The notes under the pieces were generated by a model. That model made no database searches and had not been told where the DNA came from. It saw only the letters and a program-made list of their open reading frames with translations. This document shows, piece after piece, positions 24,233-33,547 of a stretch of 43,820 nucleotides of DNA (the stretch's first letter is position 1; each line of letters begins with the position of its first letter). The translations under genes and the position numbers were made by a program. The DNA comes from Flammeovirgaceae bacterium (GTDB lineage: Bacteria > Bacteroidota > Bacteroidia > Cytophagales > Cyclobacteriaceae): positions 1 through 43,820 of the forward strand of contig JAHEKQ010000020.1 of NCBI GenBank assembly GCA_024638265.1, in the 5' to 3' direction.

Positions 24233-24253
24233 GGTTTTCCGATTGGAGAGAAA

Positions 24254-24261
24254 CAAATATA
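24254..24261 (-). promoter_or_regulatory. Candidate -7 element (TATATTTG) for paralogue B
   Basis: On the minus strand TATATTTG matches TAnnTTTG exactly and lies 21 bases before the ATG at 24232. A TTTTG box 24 bases further upstream (24286-24290) could be the -33 element, at slightly long spacing. Confidence 0.45.
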
Positions 24262-24603
24262 GTCAAATTCGAAAAAATCTTACATCAAAATTCATTTGTA
24301 ACAGCCGCAATCCGCCTAATTGCCACATATATCGATGAATAACATCAGGTAATACGAAGAAATCTTACCTGGGGTAAGCCCGGATAATTAAGATGTTTCC
24401 CCTAAAAAATTGAACCCTTCCAAGGACGATGTTCAGTAAAACTTTCAACAATGGTGCTGAATGATTTTTTAAATAATACATAACATTTATATTTGACTCG
24501 ACCATTTACCGCAAATAGACCTACTCTAGAAGGGAATTCATTCGCGAAAAGATGGTGCCACTGCGACTAAAACCAATGTAAGTGGTAACACTATTTTTTT
24601 GAC
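24262..24603. other. Divergent intergenic region, no gene seen
   Basis: About 340 bases between paralogue B and the calcium ATPase. No credible frame, tRNA or long repeat was found. On the plus strand TATATTTG at 24488-24495 matches TAnnTTTG and may be the ATPase promoter, though no good -33 box precedes it. A small hairpin (CTTACC 24364-24369, GGTAAG 24373-24378) has no T tract. Confidence 0.5.
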
Positions 24604-27309
24604 ATGAAGTATAATATCTCTGGCTTATCTGAACAGGAAGTCGCCGAATCTCGTGCGAAATACGGTTCTAATGAACTATCTCCATATAAACTGGAGAGCT
24701 TCTGGACTAAGCTACGCCAAAACTTCAAAGACCCGATTATTATCATCCTGGTCATTGCGCTGGTGGTAATATTTGTACTTTCTCTCTTTGAACTTACCGA
24801 ATGGTACGAAGCTGTGGCTATTGGTGCCGCTGTATTACTCGCCACCTTCGTATCGACTTTCTCTGAATTCAAGAACGAAAATTCCTTTCAAAAACTTCAG
24901 GAGGAGGCATCGCGAATTAATAATCTCGTAATCCGCGATAGCCAGGTAACACAGATCCCCATTACTGAAATCGTCAATGGAGACTACGTCTTCTTACAGG
25001 CGGGCGATAAAATACCCGCCGATGGCCACCTAGTCGAAGGGGATGTCAAGGTGAACCAGGCCAGCCTGACCGGGGAATCAGATAGTGTAAACAAAGACCC
25101 GATCAGGGAAAATGACATCGATCCTGAGAAAATGGACTTCTCCAATAAGTCGGACCTTTTCCGGGGTTCCGTAATAGATGAAGGTGAAGGAGTGATGAGG
25201 GTGGCCATGGTCGGCGATAGGACGGTATACGGACGTCTTGCCAGTGAACTCTCCGGTGGAGATAACCGGCCTTCCCCACTTCAGGTCAAACTAAAAGGTC
25301 TTGCGGCACTGATCAGCCGCTTTGGTTACATCGCTGCCATCCTAATTTTCGTTGCCTTTATATTCAACAAAGCTTTTGTACTGAACGGTTGGGACTGGGA
25401 TCTTATCCGAGCCTATTTTTCAGATTTAAATATACTTCTGCCGGATGTGCTTAACGCCATCGTACTTTCCATAATAATCGTGGTAGCCGCAGTTCCCGAG
25501 GGCTTGCCAATGATGATTGCCATCGTACTTTCTCTCAATATGAGAAAGCTCCTGACAGAAAAAGTCCTGGTTAGGAAGCTTCTTGGAATCGAAACGGCAG
25601 GTAGCCTCAATATCCTTTTCTCAGACAAAACAGGAACCATCACCAAAGGCCAACTCGAACCGATGATGTTTATATCGAGTTCAAAGACCACCTATAATAA
25701 CTATGACGAGATCCCGGAACCTTTAAAGAGTCTCGTGGGATTCTCTATTATAGAAAATACTGCTTCCTATATTTCACCTAAGGGAGAGGTCGTGGGAGGT
25801 AATTCTTCGGAACGCGCTCTTTTGAGCTTTATTAACAAAGAGGATATCAAGAGAATCACGGATTTCGGCGCCAAACCGGAGAAGTTGATCCTCTTTGACA
25901 GTAGTCGTAAATTTTCCGCTACTCAAGTGATCACCCCTCAGCCCATTCCGGGTACTGACCTCGGCAACCTGTCCCTTATTAAAGGAGCCCCTGAAATTGT
26001 CCTGGAAAAGTGTAACTACTACCTAGATGAAGAAGGCCAGGTACAGGAGTATCATAACCATGCAGATCTCACTGCTCAAATAGACGACCTGGCCGATAAG
26101 GGAATCCGCTTGATTGCCCTGGCCGTTTCAAGACAGCCCCTGGCGGATGAAACAAGTATTCCCGGGCAGGCCGCACTATTAGGTGTCATTGCCATTCGCG
26201 ATGAGATCCGGGAGGAATCCAAATGGTCCATCGATGAAGTAAAACGCGCAGGTATCCAGGTGGTTATGATCACAGGAGACCGCAAAGAGACGGCCCAGGC
26301 CATTGCTACGGAGACCGGCCTCCTGGAGGATGAGAACGATGTGGTATTGGTCTCGTCAGAACTGAACGAAAAAACAGAGGAAGAACTCCTGCAAATTCTT
26401 CCTAATCTAAGAGTAATCGCCCGAGCATTGCCGACGGACAAGAGCCGATTGGTCAGGCTTTCGAAAGCTGCCGGTAAGGTGGTGGGGATGACCGGTGACG
26501 GAGTAAACGACTCCGCCGCCCTGAAGCAATCCGATGTCGGTATTGCCATGGGTTCCGGTTCAGAGGTTTCCAAGGAAGCCGGAGATATAGTTATACTGGA
26601 TGATAACTTCTATTCGATCACAAATGCGGTAAGGTATGGTCGTGCCATCTTCAAATCGATTAGAAAATTTATCATTTTCCAGTTGACGATTAACGTCGCC
26701 GCTGTGTCAACGGCTTTTCTTGGCCCTCTATTTGGAATTGACTTCCCGCTAACCATTATCCAATTATTGTGGATCAATATGATCATGGACACGCTGGCTG
26801 CCATTGCTTTTGGCGGGGAACCGGCGCTGTTCCGGTACATGGAGGAACCTCCGGTCAACCGGGAAGAGAATATACTCACGAAGTATATGCTTTCGGCTAT
26901 ACTGACGACCGGGTTCTTTATTACTGCTTTCTCCCTGTTCTTTTTAACCTCCGATGTATTGCGGGAGTTGTTTGTAAGGGACGGGGTTGCCAATGAAGCG
27001 GTCTACCTGACAGCCTTCTTCAACATCTTTATCTTTATGATCATCTTCAATGGCTTTTCTGTGAGGACGCACAAGATCAACCTGCTCGATCACCTGGAAA
27101 AGAACTGGAGGTTTGTCATTGTCATGGTGGGCATTTTGATCCTCCAAATCATTTTCACCTACATAGGGGGGAACATACTTCGAACCACCGGACTGACTAT
27201 GCAGGAGTGGTGGTATGTATTTGCCATATCACTGATTATCATTCCCATCGACATGATCCGAAAGCTGATTTTTAAGGCAGTTTCGAAAGGACCGGTGAGG
27301 TCTGTATAG
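24604..27309 (+). CDS. Calcium-translocating P-type ATPase (P2 type)
   Basis: A 901-residue inner-membrane cation pump. It has the N-terminal cation-ATPase domain (GLSEQEVAESRAKYGSNEL), the actuator motif LTGES (155-159), the ion-site proline motif PEGLP (298-302), the phosphorylation site DKTGT (D341) and the hinge TGDGVNDSAALK near 630, plus about ten membrane helices. The overall form is that of PMCA/SERCA-like calcium pumps, exporting Ca2+ from the cytoplasm. No extra metal-binding N-terminal domain is present. It is followed by a heptamer/octamer repeat spacer and then a universal stress protein gene. Ion specificity is inferred from the family. Confidence 0.92.
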   Translation: MKYNISGLSEQEVAESRAKYGSNELSPYKLESFWTKLRQNFKDPIIIILVIALVVIFVLSLFELTEWYEAVAIGAAVLLATFVSTFSEFKNENSFQKLQEEASRINNLVIRDSQVTQIPITEIVNGDYVFLQAGDKIPADGHLVEGDVKVNQASLTGESDSVNKDPIRENDIDPEKMDFSNKSDLFRGSVIDEGEGVMRVAMVGDRTVYGRLASELSGGDNRPSPLQVKLKGLAALISRFGYIAAILIFVAFIFNKAFVLNGWDWDLIRAYFSDLNILLPDVLNAIVLSIIIVVAAVPEGLPMMIAIVLSLNMRKLLTEKVLVRKLLGIETAGSLNILFSDKTGTITKGQLEPMMFISSSKTTYNNYDEIPEPLKSLVGFSIIENTASYISPKGEVVGGNSSERALLSFINKEDIKRITDFGAKPEKLILFDSSRKFSATQVITPQPIPGTDLGNLSLIKGAPEIVLEKCNYYLDEEGQVQEYHNHADLTAQIDDLADKGIRLIALAVSRQPLADETSIPGQAALLGVIAIRDEIREESKWSIDEVKRAGIQVVMITGDRKETAQAIATETGLLEDENDVVLVSSELNEKTEEELLQILPNLRVIARALPTDKSRLVRLSKAAGKVVGMTGDGVNDSAALKQSDVGIAMGSGSEVSKEAGDIVILDDNFYSITNAVRYGRAIFKSIRKFIIFQLTINVAAVSTAFLGPLFGIDFPLTIIQLLWINMIMDTLAAIAFGGEPALFRYMEEPPVNREENILTKYMLSAILTTGFFITAFSLFFLTSDVLRELFVRDGVANEAVYLTAFFNIFIFMIIFNGFSVRTHKINLLDHLEKNWRFVIVMVGILILQIIFTYIGGNILRTTGLTMQEWWYVFAISLIIIPIDMIRKLIFKAVSKGPVRSV

Positions 27310-27312
27310 ACG

Positions 27313-27468
27313 GTGGTCAGTGGTCAGTGGTCAGTGGTCAGTGGTCAGTGGTCGGTAGTCGGTAAGTAAAAAGGCAGAAGGCAAAAGTTAAAAGTTAAAA
27401 GTCCCTTCCCCTGTATCCTCGTCCCCATGTCTCCTTGTATCCCTGTCTCCCTGTCCCCTTGTCTCCCC
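27313..27468. repeat. Composite 7-mer / 8-mer repeat spacer
   Basis: Seven heptamers of GTGGTCA type (27313-27361, five perfect), then a block of AAAAGTT/GGCAGAAG words (27368-27404), then seven in-phase octamers of GTCTCCCT type (27413-27468). The block 27368-27397 is identical over 30 bases to 38587-38616. Confidence 0.85.
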
Positions 27469-27565
27469 CAAAAACTTGATTTTGGCTCAAATTTCGCTAT
27501 TTTATAGTATAGACCATACTTAAAAAGCGGAGTGTTCCGCATGGAATTTTGAAATAAAATTAGAT

Positions 27566-28024
27566 ATGAAAGATCGAATACTTATAGCAATTGATATTAA
27601 CGATGACAATGACCGGTTGATCAGTCAAGGGATTGAACTTGCCAATTCACTGGGCAAGGATATACAACTTTTTCACAATGTGACGGTACCTAAGTCTGCC
27701 TATATGGGAGCTGGAGTAATGGACAGTGTTCCGCCGGGAGAAATTGTTGAATATGACCTGAAGGTGGCCTCAGCAGAATTGAAGGGATTATCAGAGGAAA
27801 TAGATGACGCCCTCAATAAAGACCTGAAGTGCCGTTACGGGACAAGCTATGGAACTACTGAGTCAGCGATACTGAACGAGGAGGAAAGGCTGAACCCCGA
27901 TATGATACTCATGGGAAGACATGAACGTGAGAATTTTCTCGACAGTATCCTGAAAACTTCCGTGAAGCGAATCATTAACGGAGCAGACTGCCCGGTCATG
28001 ATCGTTCCACAGTCCAATAAATAA
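27566..28024 (+). CDS. Universal stress protein (UspA family)
   Basis: A 152-residue cytoplasmic protein of the UspA alpha/beta fold. It starts with the beta-strand DRILIAIDIND and ends with MILMGRHERENFLDSILKTSVKRIINGADCPVMIVP, containing the G-2x-G-9x-G(S/T)-like ATP-binding region in degenerate form. Members aid survival under stress; the partner is unknown. Only nine bases separate it from the next gene, so the two probably form an operon. Confidence 0.9.
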   Translation: MKDRILIAIDINDDNDRLISQGIELANSLGKDIQLFHNVTVPKSAYMGAGVMDSVPPGEIVEYDLKVASAELKGLSEEIDDALNKDLKCRYGTSYGTTESAILNEEERLNPDMILMGRHERENFLDSILKTSVKRIINGADCPVMIVPQSNK

Positions 28025-28033
28025 GGTTTACAT

Positions 28034-28366
28034 ATGTCTAAACACAATCTAACCCCTCTTACAAACAAATTACGGGAGCTTGAATCCCACGGATTCAGTA
28101 CACAGTTCGCTATTGAAGACGATTCACTGATTTCCAGGGAATCCGGTGATTATTATGATCCCGAAGAAGTAAACCTAATTGATGAGTTACGATTTGAGGG
28201 AAATACTGATCCGGGAGATGCCAGTATCATTTATCTCCTGGAAACCAAAGATGGGAAACTGGGCACACTGATCGATGCCTACGGTGTGGACAGTAGTCCC
28301 GAAATCAACGAATTTGTACAACAATTAAGAGAAGGATACGGGAAGGGGATACGGGAACGCGTATGA
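28034..28366 (+). CDS. Small conserved Bacteroidota protein, function unknown
   Basis: A 110-residue acidic cytoplasmic protein (LTNKLRELESHGFSTQF at the start, then DPEEVNLIDELRFEGNTDPGDASIIYLLET, and LIDAYGVDSS). Relatives in this phylum are sometimes labelled phosphoribosylpyrophosphate synthetase, but no PRPP-binding motif is seen, so I do not use that name. Cotranscription with the universal stress gene is likely. A heptamer array follows its stop. Confidence 0.7.
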   Translation: MSKHNLTPLTNKLRELESHGFSTQFAIEDDSLISRESGDYYDPEEVNLIDELRFEGNTDPGDASIIYLLETKDGKLGTLIDAYGVDSSPEINEFVQQLREGYGKGIRERV

Positions 28367-28386
28367 GGGAGTGAGTTTGGAGGAAC

Positions 28387-28428
28387 TACCAAATACCAAA
28401 TACTAACTACCCAATACCAACTCCCAAA
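28387..28428. repeat. Heptamer array (TACCAAA type)
   Basis: Six in-phase units: TACCAAA, TACCAAA, TACTAAC, TACCCAA, TACCAAC, TCCCAAA, filling most of the gap before the DUF4956 gene. Confidence 0.8.
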
Positions 28429-28452
28429 TAATTCGCTTATTTTTAATCCCAG

Positions 28453-29133
28453 ATGCTAGACCAATATTTTAGCGGCAGTTCGGGGTATTTCGAGTATCCC
28501 TCATTTACGGTGGCAATATTCACCTTGCTCCTGGCACTGGTATTGAGTACCGCGATTGCCCTGACATACAGGCTTACCTTCCAGGGAGATACTTTTCCCA
28601 ATAGTTTTTTCCAGGCTATCGTATTGAGCTCTACCGTTTCAGCAATGGTAATGATGGCAGTAGGTGATAACCTGGCAGTGGGATTTGGGGTCCTCGGAGC
28701 AGTCTCTATAATCCGTTTCCGGACCATTGTCCGAAATCCAAGAAACATCATTTTCATATTTGCCGGTCTATCAATCGGTATAGCTACAGGCGTTTTTGGA
28801 TACGCTATTGCCATCAGTGGTACGGCAATATTCTGTTTGACTGTTTTCCTGCTGTACTATTCCCCTTACGGAAGGGAAGGCGACCAGAAATACCTCGTTA
28901 CCTTTTCTACCTCAAACGAGAGTTCAGTGGGACAATTCCGGTCCTTGATGAAATCATATGGGTCTCCCCCCCGGATTAACAGGGTTCGGTCAGAAGAGGC
29001 GGTTACCCGTTATACATTCCTGGTGGGTTTGAAGACCGGAACGGACCGTGAACAGGTATATGCCGAAATCAGTAAAATCCCGGACCTGATCGATATCCGC
29101 CTCCAATATGATGACAGTGAAGAGCAATTGTAA
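28453..29133 (+). CDS. DUF4956 membrane protein
   Basis: A 226-residue protein. Residues 15-137 hold about four membrane helices with the conserved family core GVLGAVSIIRFR (79-90) followed by NPRNIIFIFAGLSIGIATG. Residues 145-226 form a soluble domain resembling an ACT-like or ferredoxin-like fold (YLVTFSTSNESS to IDIRLQYDD). The core has some likeness to MgtC proteins. The family has no settled function. Three bases later an HlyD-like gene begins, then a TolC-like gene, so it probably is the inner-membrane part of a trans-envelope assembly. Confidence 0.85.
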   Translation: MLDQYFSGSSGYFEYPSFTVAIFTLLLALVLSTAIALTYRLTFQGDTFPNSFFQAIVLSSTVSAMVMMAVGDNLAVGFGVLGAVSIIRFRTIVRNPRNIIFIFAGLSIGIATGVFGYAIAISGTAIFCLTVFLLYYSPYGREGDQKYLVTFSTSNESSVGQFRSLMKSYGSPPRINRVRSEEAVTRYTFLVGLKTGTDREQVYAEISKIPDLIDIRLQYDDSEEQL

Positions 29134-29136
29134 TCT

Positions 29137-30141
29137 GTGAAGAGTAAGCTATTCTATATCGCCATTGTCCTGATCGCCATCCTTCTCCTGGTGTTTTCAC
29201 TCTCCAGTATGGAGAGCTCCGAGGCTATTATGGCCGAGGTAGAGTCTCAGAAGACAGCCATAAGCTTTGGAAAGCCGGTACAAATCAGGGCCCTGCATGT
29301 CACTGATGGTCAGAAGGTGAAGACGGGCCAGGTTCTGTTGGAGGTTTCCAGGCCCGACCTGATCCTCGACAGGGAAAGGCTTGAGAACGATCGCCAGCGC
29401 GAACTGGCTTCCAGGAAAAAACAGGTTTCGGAACACAAGAGTAAATTGACCCTCCTGGATATCGATGTTAATGGAAAAATTAAGAGACTGCAGTCACAGA
29501 TTGCACAGCTACAGGCCGAGATAAGGGCAGATAAAAACACCTATTCAAGTCTCCTGGCATTGGCGGGAGCAGACAGTTCTCAACTCCCGGTGAATGAAGA
29601 AAGAAACATCCGGTTGGCATCACTTGAAAATGATATCCAAAGCCTTGAAAAATACCGGACTTCAGAGCGTAGGAGATTAAACGTCATACTAGAAGAGAAC
29701 CTAAGTACAATAGACCTAGAATTGAATATTATAGAAAGGGAAATGGCGACACTCAAATTAGAAGAGGCCAGCCTGAAACAGGTAGCTCCTTTTGATGGCA
29801 CAGTAAGCAATGTCAATTCACAACTACTGGAATTAGTACCTCCGTATCAAACCATACTCTCCCTGTTTGAAGAGAGGCCCTCGACGATCAAGGCGCATTT
29901 AAACCTGGAAAGTGGATATGGTGTTGAGGTTGGCCAGCGTGTTAACGTAGAATCTGCCGCCCGTACCTACACGGTTGAAGGGGAAATTGTCGAAATCGGA
30001 TCCAGGATTATCAGCTATCGTGAGCCGGGCAGTCCCCTTTCCACTCCACCCCTATATGGCCGGGAATTGTTTGTTAAGCTCCCGCCCGACAACACCTTCC
30101 TATATGGAGAACAGGTGTATGTTTTTATCATTGAAAAGTAA
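29137..30141 (+). CDS. HlyD/RND-type membrane fusion (periplasmic adaptor) protein
   Basis: A 334-residue adaptor. An N-terminal membrane anchor (4-24) is followed by the first half of a lipoyl domain (VQIRALHVTDGQKVKTGQVLLEV, about 50-70), a long coiled coil (about 75-215, rich in Lys, Glu, Leu, Arg), the second lipoyl half (APFDGTVSN near 223) and a beta-barrel domain. It links an inner-membrane component to an outer-membrane channel. The start is GTG 29137, three bases after the DUF4956 stop. The usual ABC or RND partner is not in the window. Confidence 0.88.
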   Translation: MKSKLFYIAIVLIAILLLVFSLSSMESSEAIMAEVESQKTAISFGKPVQIRALHVTDGQKVKTGQVLLEVSRPDLILDRERLENDRQRELASRKKQVSEHKSKLTLLDIDVNGKIKRLQSQIAQLQAEIRADKNTYSSLLALAGADSSQLPVNEERNIRLASLENDIQSLEKYRTSERRRLNVILEENLSTIDLELNIIEREMATLKLEEASLKQVAPFDGTVSNVNSQLLELVPPYQTILSLFEERPSTIKAHLNLESGYGVEVGQRVNVESAARTYTVEGEIVEIGSRIISYREPGSPLSTPPLYGRELFVKLPPDNTFLYGEQVYVFIIEK

Positions 30142-30146
30142 TCCTT

Positions 30147-31379
30147 ATGTATCGATTCGCCACCCTATTGTTCGTGTTGACCTCATGGTCAGCCCATGGT
30201 CAATTTTCCATGGAAGACTTTCTCGCATCCTCCAGCAACAGCGCTGAAGCACTCGCTTTGAAAAAGCAATTGGACTACGTGCGCGAAACGGAATTTAATT
30301 CTCCATTCCTGCGTGAAGTAGAAGTTCGCTTAAGGGAAACCATAGTGAGTGAAGGCCTGGAAGACTACCGGCTTCGGTTCAGTCCCGTTAATCCACTGGA
30401 ACGCAGGGCCAATCGGAATTATCGTACCGCAATCAACCGCCAGATGGAGGTCGAGTACGAACTTACCCTCAATGAGGTCCTATACAGCAAGTACAAAATC
30501 CTGGTAGGTCACTATTCCACTACCCGGGAAATTGAGACCCTTGAAAAAAATATTGCCCTCCTCGAGGAGATCGTATCCCTGGCCGGGCGACAACCCGAGC
30601 GGTTCAACGCCGAAGACCTGGTCGAACTGGACCGCGATCTGTTTGATTCTCGACTCAAACTACAAGACCGCCAGGCGGTACAACAGAGATTGGAATTCCT
30701 CATACGCCTCACCTATCCTTTTGAAGGTGGTATTACATGGGAAAACCTTGACCTGGTGGATGTGGAAAGGATCAGGAACTGGATCAATACCGGACAGACC
30801 CCATTGGAGAACAACCTGATCATGACGCGAATGAAAGAACGCACCAACGTCGAGAAATCGATTTTTGAGATCAACCGAAGAGAAAGCTTCAGTAACCTGG
30901 GATATTTGCAGGCAGAGTATAATACCGACAACGAGCGAACATTTGATCAGAATCTTGGCATACAATTGGGCCTTACCCTACCCATCGTCAACCCCGACCG
31001 GCCTGATTTGCAACGACGCATGATCGATGTAGTAGAAGCGGAAGGAAGAATTGAAGAGCAACGCGAAGAACTCAACACCGAATACGGACTGTTGTTTTTG
31101 GAAATGGAACACGTACTGACCAAGTATGACATGGTCTCCGAAAAGCTGAAGAATTACCTGTCAGTCCCCCTGGCCACCCAGTTGGAGCGAAATGGCCTGG
31201 GTTTAGTGAGGGAACTACGCGAATACAAAATCGAACTCGAAGACCTGGCTGAAAAACTCTACAGCGAACTCATGGGCCACTACATCGAAGCCCTGGCACT
31301 GGAAGGAGCATTGGTTAAGGGACCGTTGGTGAATTATCTGTCTTATTCGGGAAGCACATTTGAGTTGGGTGGTCAGTAG
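30147..31379 (+). CDS. TolC-like outer-membrane efflux protein
   Basis: A 410-residue exported protein with signal peptide 1-19 (SAHGQ). The rest is mostly long amphipathic helices in two similar halves, with short strand segments (LGIQLGLTLPIVNPD) placed as in TolC-family channels. Similarity to TolC is in architecture more than in motifs, so the family call is moderate. It begins five bases after the HlyD-like gene and ends in a heptamer repeat, whose CAG TAG supplies the last codon and stop. Confidence 0.75.
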   Translation: MYRFATLLFVLTSWSAHGQFSMEDFLASSSNSAEALALKKQLDYVRETEFNSPFLREVEVRLRETIVSEGLEDYRLRFSPVNPLERRANRNYRTAINRQMEVEYELTLNEVLYSKYKILVGHYSTTREIETLEKNIALLEEIVSLAGRQPERFNAEDLVELDRDLFDSRLKLQDRQAVQQRLEFLIRLTYPFEGGITWENLDLVDVERIRNWINTGQTPLENNLIMTRMKERTNVEKSIFEINRRESFSNLGYLQAEYNTDNERTFDQNLGIQLGLTLPIVNPDRPDLQRRMIDVVEAEGRIEEQREELNTEYGLLFLEMEHVLTKYDMVSEKLKNYLSVPLATQLERNGLGLVRELREYKIELEDLAEKLYSELMGHYIEALALEGALVKGPLVNYLSYSGSTFELGGQ

Positions 31380-31557
31380 GCAGTAGTCTGTGGGCAGTGG
31401 TGGGGAGGTGGCGGTTGGGAAGTGAGAAGTAAAAAGGCAAAAGTCAAAAGTCTTCTATGATTCGTGGTCAATTGTTAGTTGTCAATTCAATTATTATCTA
31501 TTCACTATCATCTATCATCTTACCTGTCCCCTCGTCCCCTCGTCTCCTAGTCCCCTC
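31372..31557. repeat. Composite 7-mer / 8-mer spacer between converging genes
   Basis: Four heptamers of GGCAGTA type (31372-31399), AAAAGTC words (31431-31452), four heptamers of TATCTAT/CATCTAT type (31495-31522) and four octamers of GTCCCCTC type (31526-31557). It contains the stop of the TolC-like gene at one end and the stop of the FISUMP gene (31547-31549) at the other. Confidence 0.82.
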
Positions 31558-32161
31558 TAATGCACCTTACCGAAAGGGCCCATTCCTTGGAAGGGTAGTT
31601 GAGATCATAGGCTGCATTATGGTTATGGCCTAGTTGGAGAATACGGGCTGAGCTCTCCCCTACTTCAGTGGAAGTCCAGAAATAGGCCTGTTTACCTATC
31701 CCGTTAAAGTCGAGGTATAGTTTACCGGAATAAGACCCTCCGGGACGAGCGGAAAACCCGCTGACATTCGTAGCCCCCATATTGGGCACCTTCCATAATT
31801 CGTTGCCTTTTTCTTTCAGGGCGCCCCCAGAGCTTTTCATACGGCCGAACCGGGAGTACAATACCGTAAAATCATTGGCCTCCGGCAACCGCCATCCAGC
31901 GGGACAGGCATCTAAAGCTACCTCCCAGGTATAGAGTCGCCCGTAGACTTCCTCGTAATCATCTTTATAGTCATAGGAGAAACTGCCCTGGCCAAAAGGT
32001 TGGTAGGCGAGATTCTCCGCCATCCAAACCTGGTCTCCAATCTTAACCCACGGGTATTCCTTCCCGTCCCTTTGATCAGTAAAAGACCCTCTTTCAATCG
32101 GCATGAATTGCCCAAAACCCATTACAGGCAAGAGAAACAGTAAAGCCACTAAGCGAAACAC
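31547..32161 (-). CDS. FISUMP (Fibrobacter succinogenes major paralogous) domain protein
   Basis: A 204-residue exported protein. The signal peptide (1-18) ends in GFGQ. The domain has the family landmarks DGKEYPWVKIGDQVWMAEN, YTWEVALDACPAGWRLPEANDF, GGSYSGKLYLDFNG, YFWTSTE and SVRCIRG at the end. Such proteins are surface or periplasmic; binding of a ligand or cell-wall material is assumed but not shown. The start is GTG 32159-32161. The last residues (RGD) and stop come from an octamer repeat. Confidence 0.85.
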   Translation of the reverse strand: MFRLVALLFLLPVMGFGQFMPIERGSFTDQRDGKEYPWVKIGDQVWMAENLAYQPFGQGSFSYDYKDDYEEVYGRLYTWEVALDACPAGWRLPEANDFTVLYSRFGRMKSSGGALKEKGNELWKVPNMGATNVSGFSARPGGSYSGKLYLDFNGIGKQAYFWTSTEVGESSARILQLGHNHNAAYDLNYPSKEWALSVRCIRGD

Positions 32162-32204
32162 GACTTACTAAAATAAGTAAAAATTCAAAGAACCTTCCAC
32201 CACC

Positions 32205-32344
32205 CTCGTCAACTCGTACCCTTGTCTCCATGTCTCCCTCTCCCCTCATCCCTAATCCCCACTGTTAGTTGTTAACTATTATTATCTATCATCTATCATC
32301 TCCCCTCACCCTACTGTTAGTTGTTAGCTGTCAGTTGTTAGCTA
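32205..32344. repeat. Seven octamers followed by twelve heptamers
   Basis: In-phase octamers 32205-32260 (such as CTTGTCTC, CATGTCTC, CTCATCCC), then twelve in-phase heptamers 32261-32344 (GTTGTTA, TCATCTA, TTAGTTG, TTAGCTG types). The array fills the promoter region of the FloA gene. Confidence 0.85.
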
Positions 32345-32391
32345 ATCCTCACCCATATGCCTATCTTACATACCAAAACCCAGCAGCCCAT

Positions 32392-33300
32392 ATGACCATA
32401 CCCATAGAACTCGTTATAATCACTGCCATCGTACTGATATTGGTATGGATTCTCTTTACGGTGATCCCGGTAGGACTTTGGATCACCGCACAATTTTCCG
32501 GTGTACGGGTTAATCTTTTCGAATTGGTATTTATGCGGATCCGGAAAGTGCCACCACGGCTCATCGTGCGATCCATGATCCTGGCAACTAAAGCAGGTCT
32601 GGCCAATATCGACATAAAACAACTAGAGGCCCACTACCTGGCAGATGGAAACATTGCTAATGTGATCAACTCTCTGATTGTAGCAGATAAAGCCAACCTC
32701 GATATGGATTATAAACAGGCGACCGCTATTGACCTGGCCGGAAGGGATGTACTGAATGCCATCCAGGTTTCAGTAACTCCCTATATCATAAACGTCCCGG
32801 CCGTAAGTGCGGTATCCCTCGATGGTATTCAGCTCATTGCCGAAACCATAGTGACAGTCCGGACCAACATCAAACAATTAGTGGGAGGTGCCGGTGAAGA
32901 AACCATCAAGGCGCGGATTGGCCAGGGGATCATTTCAAGAATCGGCCAGGCCAGCAACTACCTTGAAATTCTTGAAAAGCCAGAAGAAATCTCAAAGGAA
33001 GTTCTGGCCAACGGACTCGATGCCGGGACCGCTTATGAAATTCTCTCCATAGATATTGCCGACATCAGCGTTGGAAAGAATATTGGTGCCACCCTGCAAA
33101 TCGACCAGGCAATGGCAGATCTGGATGTGGCTAATGCCAAAGCCGAAGAACGCCGGGCCATGGCCGTCGCCCTGGAGCAGGAGATGATCGCACGGATCCA
33201 GGAAGCCAAGGCAAAAGTCATTCAAGCTGAATCTGAGGTGCCCAGGGCCCTTTCGGAAGCGTTTAGGAAAGGAAGGCTTTTTAAGGGGATGAACCCTTAG
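32392..33300 (+). CDS. floA: Flotillin-like protein FloA
   Basis: A 302-residue membrane-associated scaffold of the FloA (UPF0365) family. An N-terminal hydrophobic hairpin (about 6-32) is followed by the family core VPVGLWI-like ([31 protein letters not shown]), the SPFH domain and a C-terminal helix rich in Ala, Glu and Lys. Such proteins organise membrane microdomains. The frame is open upstream through the repeat array to 32269, but ATG 32392-32394 gives the correct N-terminus. It is about 30 residues shorter at the C-terminus than typical FloA. Confidence 0.92.
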   Translation: MTIPIELVIITAIVLILVWILFTVIPVGLWITAQFSGVRVNLFELVFMRIRKVPPRLIVRSMILATKAGLANIDIKQLEAHYLADGNIANVINSLIVADKANLDMDYKQATAIDLAGRDVLNAIQVSVTPYIINVPAVSAVSLDGIQLIAETIVTVRTNIKQLVGGAGEETIKARIGQGIISRIGQASNYLEILEKPEEISKEVLANGLDAGTAYEILSIDIADISVGKNIGATLQIDQAMADLDVANAKAEERRAMAVALEQEMIARIQEAKAKVIQAESEVPRALSEAFRKGRLFKGMNP

Positions 33301-33301
33301 G

Positions 33302-33547
33302 GGAAGTAAAAAGGCAGAAGTTAAAAGTTAAAAGGTAAAGGGAAGTAAAAGTGCAGGGTGAAAAGTGTAAATCTAGTGGAGAAGTAAAAAAGCAAAAGTC
33401 AGAAGGTAAAAGTTAAAAGCGGTTATTAATTGAGAACAAGCTAGGGTCGATCTTTACTGCCATTATTATCTATTCTCTATCATATATCATCTTACCTCAC
33501 CCCTCATACCTCATCCCCACTGTTAGTTGTTAGTTGTTAGTTGTTAG
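33302..33547. repeat. Composite heptamer spacer after floA
   Basis: First part (33302-33419): words of AAAAGTT and AAAGGCA type, including a 33-bp stretch (33351-33383) that matches 38687-38719 at 32 of 33 positions. Second part (33464-33547): twelve in-phase heptamers ending in four copies of TTGTTAG type units. The hoxW stop codon (33530-33532) is inside this second part. Confidence 0.85.

Noticed and set aside
24364-24378. CTTACC/GGTAAG hairpin as terminator or small RNA
   Set aside because: Six-base stem with no T tract and no promoter placed to use it.
28034-28366. Naming the small protein phosphoribosylpyrophosphate synthetase
   Set aside because: It is one third of the size and has no PRPP loop; the label in relatives looks like a carried-over error.
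32269-32391. Upstream extension of the FloA gene
   Set aside because: The added 41 residues are coded by heptamer repeats and do not match FloA; ATG 32392 gives the family N-terminus.
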